NCBI GenBank assembly: GCA_017656295.1
Contig: JACDOC010000018.1
Span: 1-57,256, forward strand
From: Bacillus sp. (in: firmicutes)
GTDB lineage: Bacteria > Bacillota > Bacilli > Bacillales > JACDOC01
Direction of reading: 5' to 3'
DNA: 57,256 nucleotides
Every line of letters starts with the position of its first letter. Position 1 is the first letter of the stretch. A program made the translations under genes and the position numbers. Below are positions 7,333 through 15,602 of the stretch, in pieces. The notes beneath the pieces were generated by a model. The model did no database searches, was not told the DNA's origin, and worked only from the letters and a program-made list of their open reading frames with translations.

Positions 7333-9114
7333 ATGTTTCAATCCTTTCATCCTTATCATACGATTCAGACGCCTTTTCTCTTTTTTACTGGAAAAGGTGG
7401 GGTAGGGAAAACCTCAACAGCTTGTGCAACAGCTGTGGCATTAGCCGATGCCGGGAAAAAAGTGTTAATTGTAAGTACAGACCCGGCTTCTAATTTACAA
7501 GACGTATTTGAAATGGAATTAGGGACGAAACCAGTTCCTATACCCAGTGTAGAGAATCTATTTGCATGCAACATAGATCCTGAAGAAGCAGCGAGAGCCT
7601 ATCGTGAAAAAGTAGTAGGACCCTATCGAGGTAAACTTCCAGATTCTGTCCTGACAACCATGGAAGAACAGTTATCTGGGGCATGTACAGTGGAGATTGC
7701 GGCTTTTGATGAGTTTACCAACTTAATAGCAAATGAAGAATTGGTTAGTCAATTTGATCACATCATTTTTGATACAGCTCCAACGGGTCATACGCTTCGG
7801 TTGCTTCAATTACCGATGGCTTGGACAGGCTTTTTAGAAGAAAGTACACATGGAGCTTCCTGCTTGGGCCCATTATCAGGTTTGAATGAGAAAAAGCAAC
7901 TTTATGCTAAAACGATGGAAGTGTTGGAGAATCCAGAACAAACTACTTTATTGTTGGTTGCTCGTCCGGAACTCGCTTCTTTACAAGAAGCAAACCGAGC
8001 GTCCAAAGAATTAAAAGAAATTGGAATAAAAAACCAGTTATTAATTATTAACGGTCTTATGCAACAGTATTTAGAAAACGATAAGGTTTCAGTAGCCATT
8101 TATCAAAAACAACAACGGGCTTTAATAACAATGCCAAAAGAATTAAAGCAAATGGGCATTTATTCGTTACCGTTTGTTTCTTATTCTTTAACCGGAATCA
8201 AACATCTTCGTTATTTATTTAAAGGATACACGTTTTCGGCGAATGAGAATCAAGACATAGACTTAGCAGAAGTAAATCTTCACCATTTAACAGAAGTGGT
8301 TAACGAATTCTCTGAAAAACAGCCAAAGGTTATTTTTACAATGGGCAAAGGTGGCGTAGGCAAAACAACCATTGCTTCGGCCATCGCGGTGGGGTTAGTC
8401 GAAAAAGGACATCGGGTTCACTTAACAACCACGGACCCTGCAGCCCATTTGGATTTTATGTTTCCAAATCAAAATCATGATGTAAAGGAACTTCTTACCA
8501 TCAGTAAAATAGATCCAAAAGCAGAAGTAAAAGCCTATACACAAGAGGTATTGTCAAAGGCGCTGGAAGAGTTAGAGGAGGAAGAACTCGCTTATTTAGA
8601 AGAGGATTTAAAGTCACCTTGTACGGAAGAACTCGCTGTATTTAGAGCGTTTGCTGAAGTAGTCGCCAAATCCGAAGGAGAAATCGTGATTATTGATACA
8701 GCTCCAACGGGACATACCTTACTCTTATTAGATGCGGCTCAATCCTATCATAAAGAACTAGTCCGTTCGACTGGAGAAGTACCTGAGAGTGTCGCGAAGT
8801 TACTGCCCCGTTTACGAAATCCAAAAGAAACTAGTGTTGTTATTGTGACTTTGGCAGAAGCAACACCTGTTCTAGAGGCACAACGCTTACAGGAGGATTT
8901 AAAAAGAGCAAACATTGAGCCGAAATGGTGGGTTATCAACCAAAGCCTATATGCAACCGAAACGATTGATCCCGTATTAAGAGGAAGAGCACATGCTGAA
9001 AAAACATGGATTCAGAAAGTCCAACAAGATTTAGCTTCTCATTGCGCTATTATCCCTTGGCAGCCAGAAGAGAAAATTGGATACGACAAGGTAAAAGAAT
9101 ATACTCAAGATTAA
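7333..9114 (+). CDS. arsA: Arsenite-stimulated ATPase ArsA (two-domain)
   Basis: A 593-residue ATPase formed of two homologous halves. Each has a P-loop of the deviant Walker type (GKGGVGKTS near residues 20-28, GKGGVGKTT near 338-346) and a DTAPTGHT signature. The metal-site Cys residues lie in GACTVEIAAF and SPCTEELAVF, as in E. coli ArsA. It normally powers the ArsB arsenite pump, receiving As(III) from ArsD. No arsB or acr3 gene is in this window, so its membrane partner must be elsewhere or absent. A good AGGAGG site precedes it. Confidence 0.96.
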   Translation: MFQSFHPYHTIQTPFLFFTGKGGVGKTSTACATAVALADAGKKVLIVSTDPASNLQDVFEMELGTKPVPIPSVENLFACNIDPEEAARAYREKVVGPYRGKLPDSVLTTMEEQLSGACTVEIAAFDEFTNLIANEELVSQFDHIIFDTAPTGHTLRLLQLPMAWTGFLEESTHGASCLGPLSGLNEKKQLYAKTMEVLENPEQTTLLLVARPELASLQEANRASKELKEIGIKNQLLIINGLMQQYLENDKVSVAIYQKQQRALITMPKELKQMGIYSLPFVSYSLTGIKHLRYLFKGYTFSANENQDIDLAEVNLHHLTEVVNEFSEKQPKVIFTMGKGGVGKTTIASAIAVGLVEKGHRVHLTTTDPAAHLDFMFPNQNHDVKELLTISKIDPKAEVKAYTQEVLSKALEELEEEELAYLEEDLKSPCTEELAVFRAFAEVVAKSEGEIVIIDTAPTGHTLLLLDAAQSYHKELVRSTGEVPESVAKLLPRLRNPKETSVVIVTLAEATPVLEAQRLQEDLKRANIEPKWWVINQSLYATETIDPVLRGRAHAEKTWIQKVQQDLASHCAIIPWQPEEKIGYDKVKEYTQD

Positions 9115-9213
9115 CAAAGCTGATCCTACCCGGAGAGAATCGTATGATAAAAATACCGTACATCACAAAAATCAAATTTTTATCGGTGGAGCAGATGACG
9201 TAGAAAACATGAA

Positions 9214-9303
9214 ATGAAAGAAATATTGAAACGTTTGTTTCACCAGAAGGTTAACGAAAAACCACTTATTAAGAAAGGAGAAGGGGAAGATGGTGATTAC
9301 TGA
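9214..9303 (+). CDS. Possible 29-residue ORF overlapping the HesB-like gene start
   Basis: A basic peptide beginning MKEILKRLFHQKVNEK whose end overlaps the start of the next gene. There is no convincing ribosome binding site, and the ATG overlaps the stop of another short open stretch. It may only serve coupling between arsA and the following gene, or be chance. Low confidence. Confidence 0.2.
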   Translation: MKEILKRLFHQKVNEKPLIKKGEGEDGDY

Positions 9304-9571
9304 TCAAGCAAAACTAGCATTACAAGATATTTTAAAGGAAAACGGTAAAGAAGGGATTCGTCTTTACTCTGCAGGTGAAGGATGTTGCGGTCCACAACTT
9401 GGTTTATCATTAGAAGATCCTCAAACTACAGATCGGGTGGAGAAAATGAATGGTATTCAGGTAGCGATTGATGAGCAAGTGTCTTCTATCATCGAAGGAA
9501 TTACACTAGATGCAGAGGAAACAGGAGAAGGTATCCATTTTGTCTTATTAGGGTTAAATCAAAGTTGTTGA
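9290..9571 (+). CDS. HesB/IscA-like small protein linked to the ars genes
   Basis: A 93-residue protein of the HesB-like fold: MVITDQAKLALQDILKENG, a GCCGPQLGLSLED loop with a Cys pair, and a C-terminal Cys (LNQSC). It resembles A-type Fe-S carriers (Pfam Fe-S_biosyn), but the Cys pattern differs: the CC pair sits in the first loop and the usual C-terminal CGCG motif is absent. Ribosome binding site AAAGGAGAAGGGG. It follows arsA in the same direction and ends at a terminator, so it is probably co-transcribed. A thiol-rich scaffold binding As(III), or protecting Fe-S assembly, is possible but inferred only from position. Confidence 0.7.
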   Translation: MVITDQAKLALQDILKENGKEGIRLYSAGEGCCGPQLGLSLEDPQTTDRVEKMNGIQVAIDEQVSSIIEGITLDAEETGEGIHFVLLGLNQSC

Positions 9572-9595
9572 AATCAAAATAAATAGGCAAAAAAC

Positions 9596-9626
9596 GCTGA
9601 CGACGTAAAAAAAGTTGTCAGCTTTT
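9596..9626 (+). terminator. Terminator closing the arsDA-hesB unit
   Basis: GCTGACGAC pairs with GTTGTCAGC (one G-T wobble) and is followed by TTTTAATTT. The stretch to 9900 holds no gene I can support, apart from a strong AAGGAGG (9844-9851 region) before a 10-codon TTG ORF at 9858. Confidence 0.7.
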
Positions 9627-9912
9627 AATTTAAGCTAATAAATATACTCTAAATATTAAATTAAAAGATTACATTAAAAGGCAAAGCATTGAGACCAGTC
9701 ATGGTGCTCCTTATTAGCTCAGAACTGGCAGGCTTACCGGAATGAACATATTACACACTATCTTTAGAAAGAATCTAGTCTTTTCGTTTGTAGGTTTGTC
9801 ATGACGATGCCGACGTGATCAGGATCTTTATTATATTCCATTGAAGGAGGAACTTCATTTGAACATGTTGAAAATTATATTTGTCAATTAATAAGAGAGA
9901 AAGGGTGATACT

Positions 9913-10011
9913 ATTCAAATCATTGAAGTGAAAGAAAGCCAAGATGATGCAAAAAAAGATGTTATTAATAGTGAATGCTGCCCATTTTCATCTATTTGTG
10001 ATTGTTGTTAA
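9913..10011 (+). CDS. Possible Cys-rich micropeptide downstream of the ars genes
   Basis: An open frame of 32 codons preceded by GAGAAAGGGTG and beginning, if real, with a rare ATT start (IQIIEVKESQDDAKK) or at an internal GTG at 9928. It ends NSECCPFSSICDCC, five Cys among 12 residues. Spacing from AAAGGG to the ATT is about seven bases. Soft-metal binding is suggested only by Cys density and the arsenic gene neighbourhood. It could equally be the tail of a lost gene. Confidence 0.3.
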   Translation: MQIIEVKESQDDAKKDVINSECCPFSSICDCC

Positions 10012-10072
10012 TTGTATTTTGAAAAGCGTGATGACCCATAGCTAGTTCCTTTACTGTATAGAATAGAAGGAG

Positions 10073-10576
10073 TTGATTAATCGTTTGAATATTCGTGGCT
10101 TTTGTAAAGAGGATTGGTTGCAAGTGAAGGAAATTTACGAGCAAGGAATGGCAACAGGACAAGCAACGTTTGAAACGGCAGTACCATCATTAGAAAAATG
10201 GGAATCGACTATTGCCGCAAATTTATGTTTAGTTGCTGAAGACGAAGAAGGCATTCAAGGCTGGTGTAAGATAAGTAAAGTATCGGATCGCTGCGTGTAT
10301 GAAGGAGTGGGAGAGGTTAGTGTGTATGTTCGAGAAGTGAGTCGAGGAAAAGGAGTTGGCAAACAACTTTTACAAGCTATTATCAAAGAATCAGAGGAAA
10401 AAGGATTTTGGACATTAACTGCAGGCATTTTCCCTGAAAACATACCAAGTTTACGTTTACATCAAAGTGTTGGATTTCGTAAAATCGGCATCCGACAACG
10501 GATAGGAAAGTTAAATGGGGTATGGCGTGATGTCGTGTTACTCGAGCGTCGTAGTCAAATTGTGGGTATGGATTGA
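10073..10576 (+). CDS. GNAT acetyltransferase, phosphinothricin-type
   Basis: A 167-residue GNAT enzyme. It shows the family order: IRGFCKEDWLQVKEIYEQGMATGQATFET near the start, the acetyl-CoA loop VSRGKGVGKQLLQAI (motif A) and a C-terminal LRLHQSVGFRKIGIRQRIGKLNGVWRDVVLLERR, typical of Pat/Bar and YwnH-like proteins that acetylate amino groups of glutamate analogues such as methionine sulfoximine. The start is uncertain: the TTG at 10073 touches the AGAAGGAG site, and the in-frame TTG at 10085 has a 12-base spacing. Single-gene unit. Confidence 0.85.
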   Translation: MINRLNIRGFCKEDWLQVKEIYEQGMATGQATFETAVPSLEKWESTIAANLCLVAEDEEGIQGWCKISKVSDRCVYEGVGEVSVYVREVSRGKGVGKQLLQAIIKESEEKGFWTLTAGIFPENIPSLRLHQSVGFRKIGIRQRIGKLNGVWRDVVLLERRSQIVGMD

Positions 10577-10925
10577 TATGACTATTAGGTGAAATTACTA
10601 TTTGCCTATAAAAATAGTGACAGCGTTATTCTAGGATTCGATTTCAAACCAAATAATTCTGTCAAAAAATTAGAACTAAGTAAAATGGTGTCATTTAGCC
10701 AAGTGATATTCATTGTAAAATAAAAATTAAATTATGATTCATGTGTTCCATTTTCACGGTCATGCACTATGAATTACTTTTGACAACAAGCTTGATTTCA
10801 ACTTTTGGAAAACAACAACCAAGCCGGATATATGTAAACTTTCCATTGATGGAAATTTCAATTATTGATTGTGTTCGGTTGTGGAAAGACTCGTATTTTA
10901 CTAATTTTTATGGAGGATAAAGAAG
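10577..10925. other. Intergenic region, no gene seen
   Basis: About 350 AT-rich bases. The only notable sequence is CAAACCAAATAATTCTGTCA (10646-10664), close to one at 50744-50763. No promoter, terminator or conserved ORF could be supported. Confidence 0.5.
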
Positions 10926-11594
10926 TTGATTAAAGCACTAGTATTTGATTTTGATGGATTAATTGTAGATACTGAGTCACTTTGGTTTGATGTGTATAAG
11001 GACGTACTAGTCGAATATGACTGTGAGTTAAAGTTAGAAGATTTTGCATTAAGTATCGGAACGAAAGATGACGTGTTGTACGAACGGCTGACCAAAATAG
11101 CACGAAAGCCTATCAATCGGATAGAGATCGATCGAAATACACATGAGAGGTATCAACAACAAATGAGTCAATTACACCTACGTGAAGGGGTAAATGAGTA
11201 TTTAAAAGCGGCAAAAGAACTTGGTTTGAAAATAGGTCTGGCATCTAGTTCAAGCAGATATTGGGTGCAAGGCTTTTTAGAGAAGTTTAACATCAAGGAA
11301 TATTTCGAAGTTGTAAAAACATCAGATAATGTTAAAAAAGTAAAGCCTGATCCTGAACTCTACTTACAGGCCATTCAGGAGCTTGGAGTGAAACCATACG
11401 AGGCTTTGGCCTTTGAAGACTCAAAAAATGGTCTGATAGCAGCTACTAAGGCAGGGTTACATTGTGTTATTGTTCCAAACTCAGTTACCAGCTTTTTAGA
11501 CTTTTCCGGACATTTACACCGCCTATCATCCATGGAAGAAATTGAATTAAAGGATTTGTTGCATTTAATCGAATCCAAATTAGTGAAAGAATGA
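10926..11594 (+). CDS. HAD-superfamily hydrolase, beta-phosphoglucomutase-like (YhcW type)
   Basis: A 222-residue cytosolic HAD enzyme. Motif I is DFDGLIVDTES with the nucleophile Asp9 and general-acid Asp11, motif II is LASSSSRYW, motif III Lys lies in KKVKPDPELYL, and motif IV is FEDSKNG. The helical cap between motifs I and II is the C1 type of PGM-like phosphatases. B. subtilis YhcW is the closest type I recognise; the physiological phosphate ester is not known. TTG start behind ATGGAGGATAAAG. Confidence 0.9.
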   Translation: MIKALVFDFDGLIVDTESLWFDVYKDVLVEYDCELKLEDFALSIGTKDDVLYERLTKIARKPINRIEIDRNTHERYQQQMSQLHLREGVNEYLKAAKELGLKIGLASSSSRYWVQGFLEKFNIKEYFEVVKTSDNVKKVKPDPELYLQAIQELGVKPYEALAFEDSKNGLIAATKAGLHCVIVPNSVTSFLDFSGHLHRLSSMEEIELKDLLHLIESKLVKE

Positions 11595-11809
11595 AAAATA
11601 ATTTAGCTAAAAATGATGTGTTTATTGAACCTATATAAAATAGGGTATAAATTCGTATAAAAGTTTCCTGAAAAGGCGTTTTTTTAGAAAAGGACAATGG
11701 CGAGCAGGTACTACCCATATACATATAAACGAGTTTAAAATCGAACATGAATGATAATATTGTGTTTATAAATTATCGGCAGTTATGTTCAATAGCAATA
11801 TAAAGGTAA

Positions 11810-11947
11810 TTGCGTCCTGTTATAAATCACCCAAGTGGGAGCCACGGGTTTGATGTTCGTGATGATAACAAGACATCTCGTATAGCTATTGAGCGAGTTT
11901 TGGAGTTCTGTAGAGAACATTTGATTCAAATTGAGGATATTGATTAA
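11810..11947 (+). pseudogene. C-terminal remnant of an alpha/beta hydrolase
   Basis: An open stretch of 45 codons reading LRPVINHPSGSHGFDVRDDN ... RIAIERVLEFCREHLIQIEDID then stop. This matches the C-terminal end of dienelactone-hydrolase/prolyl-oligopeptidase-like proteins, where the His of SHGFD completes the triad. There is no start or N-terminal part; the 200 bases before it hold no matching frame. The rest of 11595-12119 contains only a terminator. Confidence 0.55.
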
Positions 11948-12029
11948 ATCTTAATTACTTCAGAAAACGTTGGTTCGATTTATAACATCAATAAATCAAG
12001 CTAGCTTCAAAATAGTCTTCAACAGACTG

Positions 12030-12061
12030 GTGCCATTCTTTAATAAGAATCGGCACTTTTT
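12030..12061 (+). terminator. Terminator after the hydrolase remnant
   Basis: GTGCC-ATTCTT pairs with AAGAAT-C-GGCAC (one bulged C), followed by five T residues. It probably belonged to the lost hydrolase gene. Confidence 0.7.
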
Positions 12062-12155
12062 CATTTTATAAGCGAAACCGCAAAAAAGATCAAAATGTTA
12101 ATCTTCGTATAAGTATAATATGGATAAAAGGAATAAACAGGAAGTGGTGAAGATC

Positions 12156-13013
12156 TTGAGTTACTTGAAGCAAATACAAAGGGCGGTTGATTATATTGAA
12201 GAAAATCTAAGTAACGAACTATCGATTACGGAGATATCACAACAGGTAAATTTCTCAATGTACCATTTTCATCGAATTTTTCAATCCTTTGTTGGAGAGT
12301 CATTAACAGAATATATAAGAAGGCGCAGGCTAACGGCTGCAGCTCACTTACTTAGAAACACAAATCTTCGCATTATTGATATCGCTTGTGAATATGGATT
12401 TAATTCTCAAGAAGCATTTACGAGAGCATTTAAAAAAATGTTTGGCATCACCCCCGGAATGTATCGCAGACAAAAACAGAGACTTTTGCTAAAAGAAAAA
12501 CCGCGTTTAACAATTTCAATGTTAAAACATTTTGAGGGAGGCTTATTAATGGAACCAAGGATTGTAATTAAAGAAGGATTTACTGTAGTCGGCATGAAGT
12601 GTTCAACTACATTAAAAAACAATAAAGTTCCACAGTTGTGGGATGAATTTCTCTCAAGAATACATGAAATAAAAAATAGATCAGATGATAAAGTAGCCAT
12701 GGGAATTAGTGAATTTTGCCAGAATCCACATGACGAAGAATTCACTTATGTTGCATGTGTACCTGTAATGAGAATCGACGAAATCCCCGAGGGAATGGTA
12801 GTAAAGACCGTTCCGAGAAATAAGTACGTTGTTGTTACGCACAAAGGGAGTATGGAAACGCTTGGGAACGCATATGATTTCATTTATGCTACTTGGCTTC
12901 CAAAGTCCGGTTATGAACTTGCCGAAGCGGATGATTTCGAAGTGTACGATGAGCGATTTCTTGGACCAGAAGATGAAAAGTCTGAGATTGATATATATGT
13001 ACCCATAAAATAG
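12156..13013 (+). CDS. AraC family regulator fused to a GyrI-like effector domain
   Basis: A regulator with two AraC-type helix-turn-helix motifs at the N-terminus (LSITEISQQVNFSMYHFHRIFQ and IIDIACEYGFNSQEAFTRAF, ending in the FGITPGMYRR signature) and a C-terminal GyrI-like/Bacterial transcription activator effector domain (MEPRIVIKEGFTVVGMK to EIDIYVPIK). This is the Rob/SoxS-like plan of many Bacillus multidrug sensors; small hydrophobic ligands are expected. I prefer the TTG at 12156 (AGGAAGTGG upstream, then SYLKQIQRAVDYIEENL) over the ATG at 12120, which has no site. No clear target gene adjoins. Confidence 0.88.
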   Translation: MSYLKQIQRAVDYIEENLSNELSITEISQQVNFSMYHFHRIFQSFVGESLTEYIRRRRLTAAAHLLRNTNLRIIDIACEYGFNSQEAFTRAFKKMFGITPGMYRRQKQRLLLKEKPRLTISMLKHFEGGLLMEPRIVIKEGFTVVGMKCSTTLKNNKVPQLWDEFLSRIHEIKNRSDDKVAMGISEFCQNPHDEEFTYVACVPVMRIDEIPEGMVVKTVPRNKYVVVTHKGSMETLGNAYDFIYATWLPKSGYELAEADDFEVYDERFLGPEDEKSEIDIYVPIK

Positions 13014-13125
13014 CGTTGTGTATAAGCTTAATGGGCAATATTTGAATACCTTTAATCGGATAGGGTACTAGACTAAGAATTATTTCATAAATTTGGAATT
13101 AATATAATTTATTAAGCAAAAGAGC

Positions 13126-13148
13126 GCGATGCTTAAATAAGGCATCGC
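13126..13148 (+). terminator. Hairpin after the AraC-GyrI gene
   Basis: GCGATGC/GCATCGC stem with a 9-base loop; the following T-run is weak (TTCAT). The same stem sequence forms the terminator of the TerC leader at 25791-25815. Confidence 0.5.
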
Positions 13149-13399
13149 TTCATATGTTCAATCGGGGCCAGCGTCCCAGTAATAATATGGGGCCTTTTCT
13201 TTCTCAAGAAACTAGGGATTGGCTGCTTTTTTGATCACAATTATTAATAAGAGGTTTTAAAGAAATGAGTGCGTTACGAGGGAGATTATAGAGTGAGATT
13301 AGTCTAATAATAATATATCTGGGGTAATGAATAGGTAATTGGTAAAAATAAGAATGACTGGACAGATTCGCACGTTAATGATTTAGAAAGGAGAAAAAA

Positions 13400-13564
13400 A
13401 TGGACAAAAAACGAATGGAGAATAACCAATCTAAAGAGTTAAAAAAGAAGCCGGAAGATGATCTTTATGGAATCGATACTGAGACTAGCTTACAGTCAGT
13501 TAACTTCGCAACAACTGAAAATCCTTATTTAAACCAACATTTCCAAGAAGAGCCTAATGACTAA
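13400..13564 (+). CDS. Hypothetical 54-residue hydrophilic protein
   Basis: A small ORF with an excellent ribosome binding site (AAAGGAG at 13387-13393). The product starts MDKKRMENNQSKELKKKPED and ends NPYLNQHFQEEPND; it is highly charged and probably disordered, like many small Bacillus sporulation or stress proteins. I do not recognise the family. The same frame stays open for 44 codons beyond the stop (next entry). The rest of the 13.0-13.9 kb interval has only hairpins. Confidence 0.55.
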   Translation: MDKKRMENNQSKELKKKPEDDLYGIDTETSLQSVNFATTENPYLNQHFQEEPND

Positions 13565-13699
13565 AAAATTTTTCGTTTCGATTTTAAGCATATAACGATT
13601 TTAAACCCTAGCACGCTTCATAAATGGGATGGACCATTCCATGGAAGACCGGAGTTAGTCGAACAAATGACAGAAGAATTAAGAGAATTGCTAAAGTAA
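13565..13699 (+). pseudogene. Unidentified coding remnant
   Basis: Directly after the previous stop, in the same frame, 44 codons read FKHITILNPSTLHKWDGPFH, GRPELVEQMTEELRELLK, then stop. The composition looks like the C-terminal end of a globular enzyme, but I cannot assign it. No start codon with a ribosome binding site exists, so it is probably a stump of a deleted gene. Confidence 0.35.
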
Positions 13700-13829
13700 T
13701 CAATATCACTCAAGTTCATGTTTTTTCTCTAAGCGAAACGTTGCAGCTAGCAAACTTCTTGAGAATCCGAAAACGTTGATGGATTAACGATATATAACAT
13801 CCTGTATAAACAATAAATTCAGAAATACT

Positions 13830-13856
13830 AAAACCCCTTGAGCTTCAAGGGGTTTT
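13830..13856. terminator. Bidirectional terminator
   Basis: AAAACCCCTTGA and TCAAGGGGTTTT form a perfect 12-bp stem with a 3-base loop. It can terminate the AhpD-like gene on the minus strand and any plus-strand transcript. Confidence 0.85.
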
Positions 13857-13928
13857 GTAGAATAGAACTACCGAAAGAAATAATGATGATGTTATCTAAT
13901 TTTTATAGAGTACATTCAAGAGGGGGAC

Positions 13929-14582
13929 TTATTCACCATAGCTCTGAATCATATTCGCGATATGAGTATAAGCACCACCTGCTCGTAAAGCGGCTGCTAC
14001 TAGAATAGCCTCCGAGAGCTCTTCTTTAGTCGCACCTTCTTTTTGAGCAGATTTTGTATGAACGTCAATGCAGTATGGACATTCCGTGGTATGGGCTACA
14101 GCAACAGCAATTAACTCTTTTAGCTTAGCACTCAATTTTCCTTCTTTGGTCGCTACATTGCTAAAATTGTTAAATGCGCTAAAACCATCAGGGGCCCATT
14201 GTTTCAAATTAGCTAGTTTTTTTAGGTTCGAACGGCGGTAGAAGGTGTCATCTGCTTCCTGATCTAGTGCATTTTGCATATGGGTACTATGAGTCATTGC
14301 TCCACCAGCTTCAATAGCAGCTGTTACAAACGCTGCTTCCACCAATTCTTCAAGGGATGCGCCTGCTGCTTTTGCATTACGGGTATGCACATCAATACAA
14401 TAAGGACATTCAGTAGCGTGTGCCACAGCGACTGCGATGATTTCTTTCTCCTTCTTTGTAAGCGCGCCTTCTTCCATCACAGCATGGTTAAATTTTTGAA
14501 AAGCTTGATATTGTTCAGGAACTAAATCTCCCAGCTTAGCAAAATGACGTAAATTTTCCTTTTGATATAAGTTGTTTGCCAT
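13929..14582 (-). CDS. Tandem carboxymuconolactone decarboxylase/AhpD-like protein
   Basis: A 217-residue protein consisting of two CMD/AhpD-like domains in tandem. Each repeats the redox motif ECPYCIDVHT (residues about 58-67 and 171-180) with the CxxC and downstream His used by AhpD alkylhydroperoxidases. The two halves are clearly homologous (AVAVAHATECPYC and AVAVAHTTECPYC), indicating internal duplication. Likely role: peroxide reduction or reactive-carbonyl handling in the cytosol; the electron donor is unknown. It is a single-gene unit with its ribosome binding site just upstream of 14582. Confidence 0.9.
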   Translation of the reverse strand: MANNLYQKENLRHFAKLGDLVPEQYQAFQKFNHAVMEEGALTKKEKEIIAVAVAHATECPYCIDVHTRNAKAAGASLEELVEAAFVTAAIEAGGAMTHSTHMQNALDQEADDTFYRRSNLKKLANLKQWAPDGFSAFNNFSNVATKEGKLSAKLKELIAVAVAHTTECPYCIDVHTKSAQKEGATKEELSEAILVAAALRAGGAYTHIANMIQSYGE

Positions 14583-14655
14583 TATTCTGCGTCCTTTCTT
14601 TATGGTCTTAGAGTTAATTTTTTAAAATCCGTTGTATTATATGTAGATGGTCTGG

Positions 14656-15129
14656 TTATTTAGAAGAAATCAATCGATATAATCGCTTAATCGTTTCGAC
14701 ATGTAATGCTTCATGGTAAAAGCTAAACAATAATGTCTCACCCAATGTGTAAAACGTAGTGCCTGCTCGGTTTGTAAATGGAGTTGGCAGTTTTTCATGC
14801 AAACGTCCTTGAATAAAGTCTTTTATTCTTGTTTTTTGTTCTGTCAAGACCACGGCAATCTCTGCTAATGATGGCGGCGTTCCTTCCCATTCTGCCGGTT
14901 TCGTTCCGGCACCGAAAAACTGCTCATATTCTTTTGGAATACCCATTTCTTCTCCTAAAACTCGAAAGACGAGCTTTTCCTGAACGGATGCAATGTGACC
15001 AAAGTTCCAGCGAATATTGTTGTTAAAACCTTTTGGAACGATATCCGAAATCTCTTCTGGAATTTTTTTTATCATTTGCTCAGTAATCCCACGCACGGTT
15101 TCCAAATGACGAATAATTGTTGGTTCCAA
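14656..15129 (-). CDS. DinB family metal-binding protein
   Basis: A 157-residue four-helix-bundle protein of the DinB/YfiT superfamily. The three metal-ligand His are visible: WNFGHI near residue 46 and FYHEALH near 137-143. Bacillus members are damage-inducible or act as thiol transferases using bacillithiol (BstA); the substrate here is not predictable. It sits 74 bases upstream of the AhpD-like gene on the same strand and may be co-transcribed, which would fit a thiol/oxidative stress theme (inference). Confidence 0.88.
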   Translation of the reverse strand: MEPTIIRHLETVRGITEQMIKKIPEEISDIVPKGFNNNIRWNFGHIASVQEKLVFRVLGEEMGIPKEYEQFFGAGTKPAEWEGTPPSLAEIAVVLTEQKTRIKDFIQGRLHEKLPTPFTNRAGTTFYTLGETLLFSFYHEALHVETIKRLYRLISSK

Positions 15130-15378
15130 GAAAAACCCCTCCCAACTTTTTAAAGATCTTAGAATAACTATTTCTTGGTCTTCACGTTTATTCCTTTCAA
15201 TAGGAAGTTTTTTTAGGTCCGAATTCTGGTTTCGGTATGAAAATCAATGCAGAAATTAAAAAAAACATAAATTTTTCCTGGTTCTAGTGTAAAAAATCAA
15301 TTAAAGACCTAAGACATTCTGACTAGTAAGGACAAATGATAAATTTAAATATTCTACGTGATTGGGAGGGAGATTAAA

Positions 15379-15429
15379 ATGTTATTATTTAGATGGTTAA
15401 GCGGAAGAAGAAGATTGCTCTTTAATTAA
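15379..15429 (+). CDS. Possible 16-residue Arg-rich micropeptide
   Basis: ATG at 15379 follows a near-ideal site (GGGAGGGAG, 15364-15372) and encodes MLLFRWLSGRRRLLFN. It is amphipathic and basic, like a membrane-active peptide. The rest of 15130-15602 has no other coding signal. Support is the ribosome binding site only. Confidence 0.35.
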   Translation: MLLFRWLSGRRRLLFN

Positions 15430-15469
15430 AATAGTCTCTGCTATCAATTGTTGTTAAATTTTGACCAAA

Positions 15470-15493
15470 AGAAAAACCGCATGATGAGCGGTT
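15470..15493 (-). terminator. Terminator for the SDR/polymerase IV unit
   Basis: AACCGC/GCGGTT stem with a 7-base loop; on the minus strand it is followed by TTTTTC. It lies 110 bases after the SDR stop. Confidence 0.55.
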
Positions 15494-15602
15494 AATTGAA
15501 CGATTGAACCCCATGTGAAGTAACTAAATATATCGTTAAACTGTTACTGAACCGACAAACCCGATTCTTTTATCTCAATGTTTTTGAACTAAAGTCTCAC
15601 CA

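Noticed and set aside
9006-9203. 65-codon ORF overlapping the end of arsA
   Set aside because: It lies in another frame of arsA for most of its length, has no ribosome binding site and shows no protein-like pattern.
13140-13200. GGGGCC-containing hairpin as a terminator
   Set aside because: The two GGGGCC copies are direct repeats and pair over only four bases.
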